Source: SAR116 cluster bacterium AG-321-K23
GTDB taxonomy: Bacteria > Pseudomonadota > Alphaproteobacteria > Puniceispirillales > Marisalimonadaceae
NCBI GenBank assembly: GCA_003284565.1
Contig: QBXO01000014.1
Coordinates: 1-45,704 of the forward strand
Length of the DNA stretch: 45,704 nt
Direction of reading: 5' to 3'
Below, piece by piece: positions 44,465 to 45,704 of this stretch; the stretch's first letter is position 1, and each line of letters opens with the position of its first letter. The notes beneath the pieces are model-generated. The model did no database searches. It saw only the letters and a list, made by a program, of their open reading frames with translations, and had not been told where the DNA came from. A program made the position numbers and the translations under genes.

Positions 44465-44578
44465 CTAAATAACCTTCAATGAGAAATAAAATAGAAATTA
44501 ATGTAATTAAGTGTATAACTATTAAGACATATTCACAATATATTCAAATAAAGATAATTTTTTAATTGGGATTCGTTA

Positions 44579-45704
44579 ATGAGTAAAAAATATATGCCAG
44601 GAAAACATTTTCTTCAGTTACCAGGTCCTTCTAATGTTCCAGATAGAATTTTACGTGCAATGGATTATCCAACAATAGATCATCGAGGTCCTGAGTTTGC
44701 TAATTTAACACAAAATTGCATTAAAGGTATGCAATCTATATTTAAAACTAAATCGAATGTAATTATTTATCCTGCTTCAGGAACTGGTGCTTGGGAGGCC
44801 GCACTTGTTAATACATTAAGAGAAGACGATTTGGTTCTTATGGTCGAAACAGGACATTTTGCATCTTTATGGAATAAAATGGCACTTAGACTTGGAATAA
44901 AAACTGAGTTTTTGGAGACTGACTGGAGAAGAGGTGTTGTTCCAGAAAAACTTTTTGACAGATTACAAAAGGATACAAAAAAACAAATTAAAGCAGTTTG
45001 TGTGGTTCATAATGAGACATCTACTGGTTGTACTTCAAGAATTGAAGAAGTAAGGAAAGTATTGAATTCAGCCAATCATGACGCTCTACTAATGGTTGAT
45101 ACTATCTCAGGTTTAGCATCCATGGAATATAAGCATGATGAATGGGGTGTTGATGTCACAGTTTCTGGATCTCAAAAGGGGCTAATGTTACCACCCGGAT
45201 TATCGTTTAATGCAATATCAGATAAGGCACTAAAAATAGCTAAAACCTCAGGTATGAGAAGATCATATTGGGATTGGGAAGAACAAATTGAAGCGAACAA
45301 ATCAGGTTCTTTTCCATATACACCTGCAACTAATCTATTATACGGATTAAAAGAAGCGATTAATATGCTTCACGAAGAGGGACTCAATAATGTTTTTAAA
45401 AGACATGAAAAACATGCTATAGCAACAAGGGCTGCTGTTCAAGCATGGGGATTTGAGAATGTATGCATAGAAGAAAAGGATTTTTCAAATGTTTTAACAG
45501 CTGTTATGTTACCAGAACATCACAATGCTGATAATCTACGAAAAATAATTTTAGAAAATTTTAATATGTCTCTAGGTGGTGGACTTTCAAAACTTGCAGG
45601 AAAAGTTTTTAGAATTGGGCATCTTGGTGATTTTAATGATTTAATGTTGATGGGTACATTAAGTGGAATAGAAATGGGTTTTGAAATGGCTGGTATACCT
45701 TACC
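44579..45704 (+). CDS. Class V aminotransferase, serine/alanine-glyoxylate type, partial (3' end outside window)
   Basis: This PLP enzyme starts at ATG 44579 (GGGA six to ten bases upstream) and runs off the right edge after 375 residues, so roughly 20-30 residues are missing. L-P-G-P-S-N-V-P-D-R-I near residue 13, D-H-R-G-P-E-F near 34, S-G-T-G-A-W-E-A near 66 (phosphate loop), D-T-I-S-G-L near 176 and the PLP lysine K200 in S-G-S-Q-K-G-L identify the serine-glyoxylate/alanine-glyoxylate/PucG group. These enzymes turn glyoxylate into glycine. Glyoxylate is the end product of the allantoin route in this window. SgaA and PucG (ureidoglycine-specific) cannot be told apart by eye. Confidence 0.88.
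   Translation, partial: MSKKYMPGKHFLQLPGPSNVPDRILRAMDYPTIDHRGPEFANLTQNCIKGMQSIFKTKSNVIIYPASGTGAWEAALVNTLREDDLVLMVETGHFASLWNKMALRLGIKTEFLETDWRRGVVPEKLFDRLQKDTKKQIKAVCVVHNETSTGCTSRIEEVRKVLNSANHDALLMVDTISGLASMEYKHDEWGVDVTVSGSQKGLMLPPGLSFNAISDKALKIAKTSGMRRSYWDWEEQIEANKSGSFPYTPATNLLYGLKEAINMLHEEGLNNVFKRHEKHAIATRAAVQAWGFENVCIEEKDFSNVLTAVMLPEHHNADNLRKIILENFNMSLGGGLSKLAGKVFRIGHLGDFNDLMLMGTLSGIEMGFEMAGIPY

Noticed and set aside
1-45704. Mobile elements, prophage, CRISPR arrays, tRNA or rRNA genes
   Set aside because: No transposase, integrase, repeat-spacer pattern, terminal inverted repeats or RNA-gene signature was seen on reading both strands.

Overview
This window looks like a piece of a small, AT-rich (about one third G+C by eye) free-living marine alphaproteobacterium, of the kind seen in SAR11/AEGEAN-169-like streamlined lineages. 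Genes are tightly packed, many stop and start codons overlap (ATGA, TAAATG), four kinds of transporter (BMP-type ABC, TAXI TRAP, DctPQM TRAP, NCS2) are present, and there are no mobile elements, tRNAs, rRNAs or CRISPR. The lineage is an inference from composition and gene content; no marker gene is present. No intergenic gap exceeds about 170 bases.

Left part (1-8450, all minus strand): the edge of a FecR-like exported protein, a four-gene BMP-type ABC importer (likely for purine nucleosides or similar), a 61-residue membrane protein, and a TAXI-type TRAP transporter. Region 8592-14764 (plus strand) is a six-gene operon: HMG-CoA-lyase-like enzyme, class III CoA-transferase, crotonase-fold protein, isopropylmalate/tartrate-dehydrogenase-like enzyme, PrpF/GalD-like isomerase and an AbrB-type membrane protein. 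It looks like a CoA-dependent route for a branched di- or tricarboxylic acid, but I do not recognise the substrate. Two minus-strand genes follow (GFA-family protein and a DapA-family aldolase).

Region 16257-31749 is a purine degradation island. An HcxB/YbiC-like dehydrogenase precedes xanthine dehydrogenase XdhAB, an NCS2 urate/xanthine permease and an 8-oxoguanine deaminase. Two divergent operons then carry urate to glyoxylate. The minus operon is uraH-puuD-hydantoinase-alc-allA and the plus operon is uraD-dapA-like-racemase-like-puuE. Guanine-derived and xanthine-derived urate would be oxidised by the membrane cytochrome-c-linked PuuD, hydrolysed by UraH, decarboxylated by UraD to allantoin, opened by PuuE to allantoate, and split by allantoicase and ureidoglycolate lyase to glyoxylate plus urea. 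XdhC and urease are not in the window.

Region 31871-38403 (plus) is a DctPQM TRAP transporter followed by HyuA/HyuB ATP-dependent hydantoinase/oxoprolinase. Region 38408-44464 (minus) holds a second racemase-like protein, a cytoplasmic BisC-like molybdoenzyme and a YdiJ-like FAD/iron-sulfur 2-hydroxyacid dehydrogenase. The window ends inside a class V aminotransferase that could convert glyoxylate to glycine, a natural sink for the purine pathway.

The most interesting points are these: both Asp/Glu/hydantoin-racemase-family proteins lack both catalytic cysteines; a DapA-like protein without the usual GTTGE threonines sits inside the urate operon; three different hydantoin-ring-opening enzyme types lie within about 13 kb; and no transcription regulator is encoded anywhere in the window.
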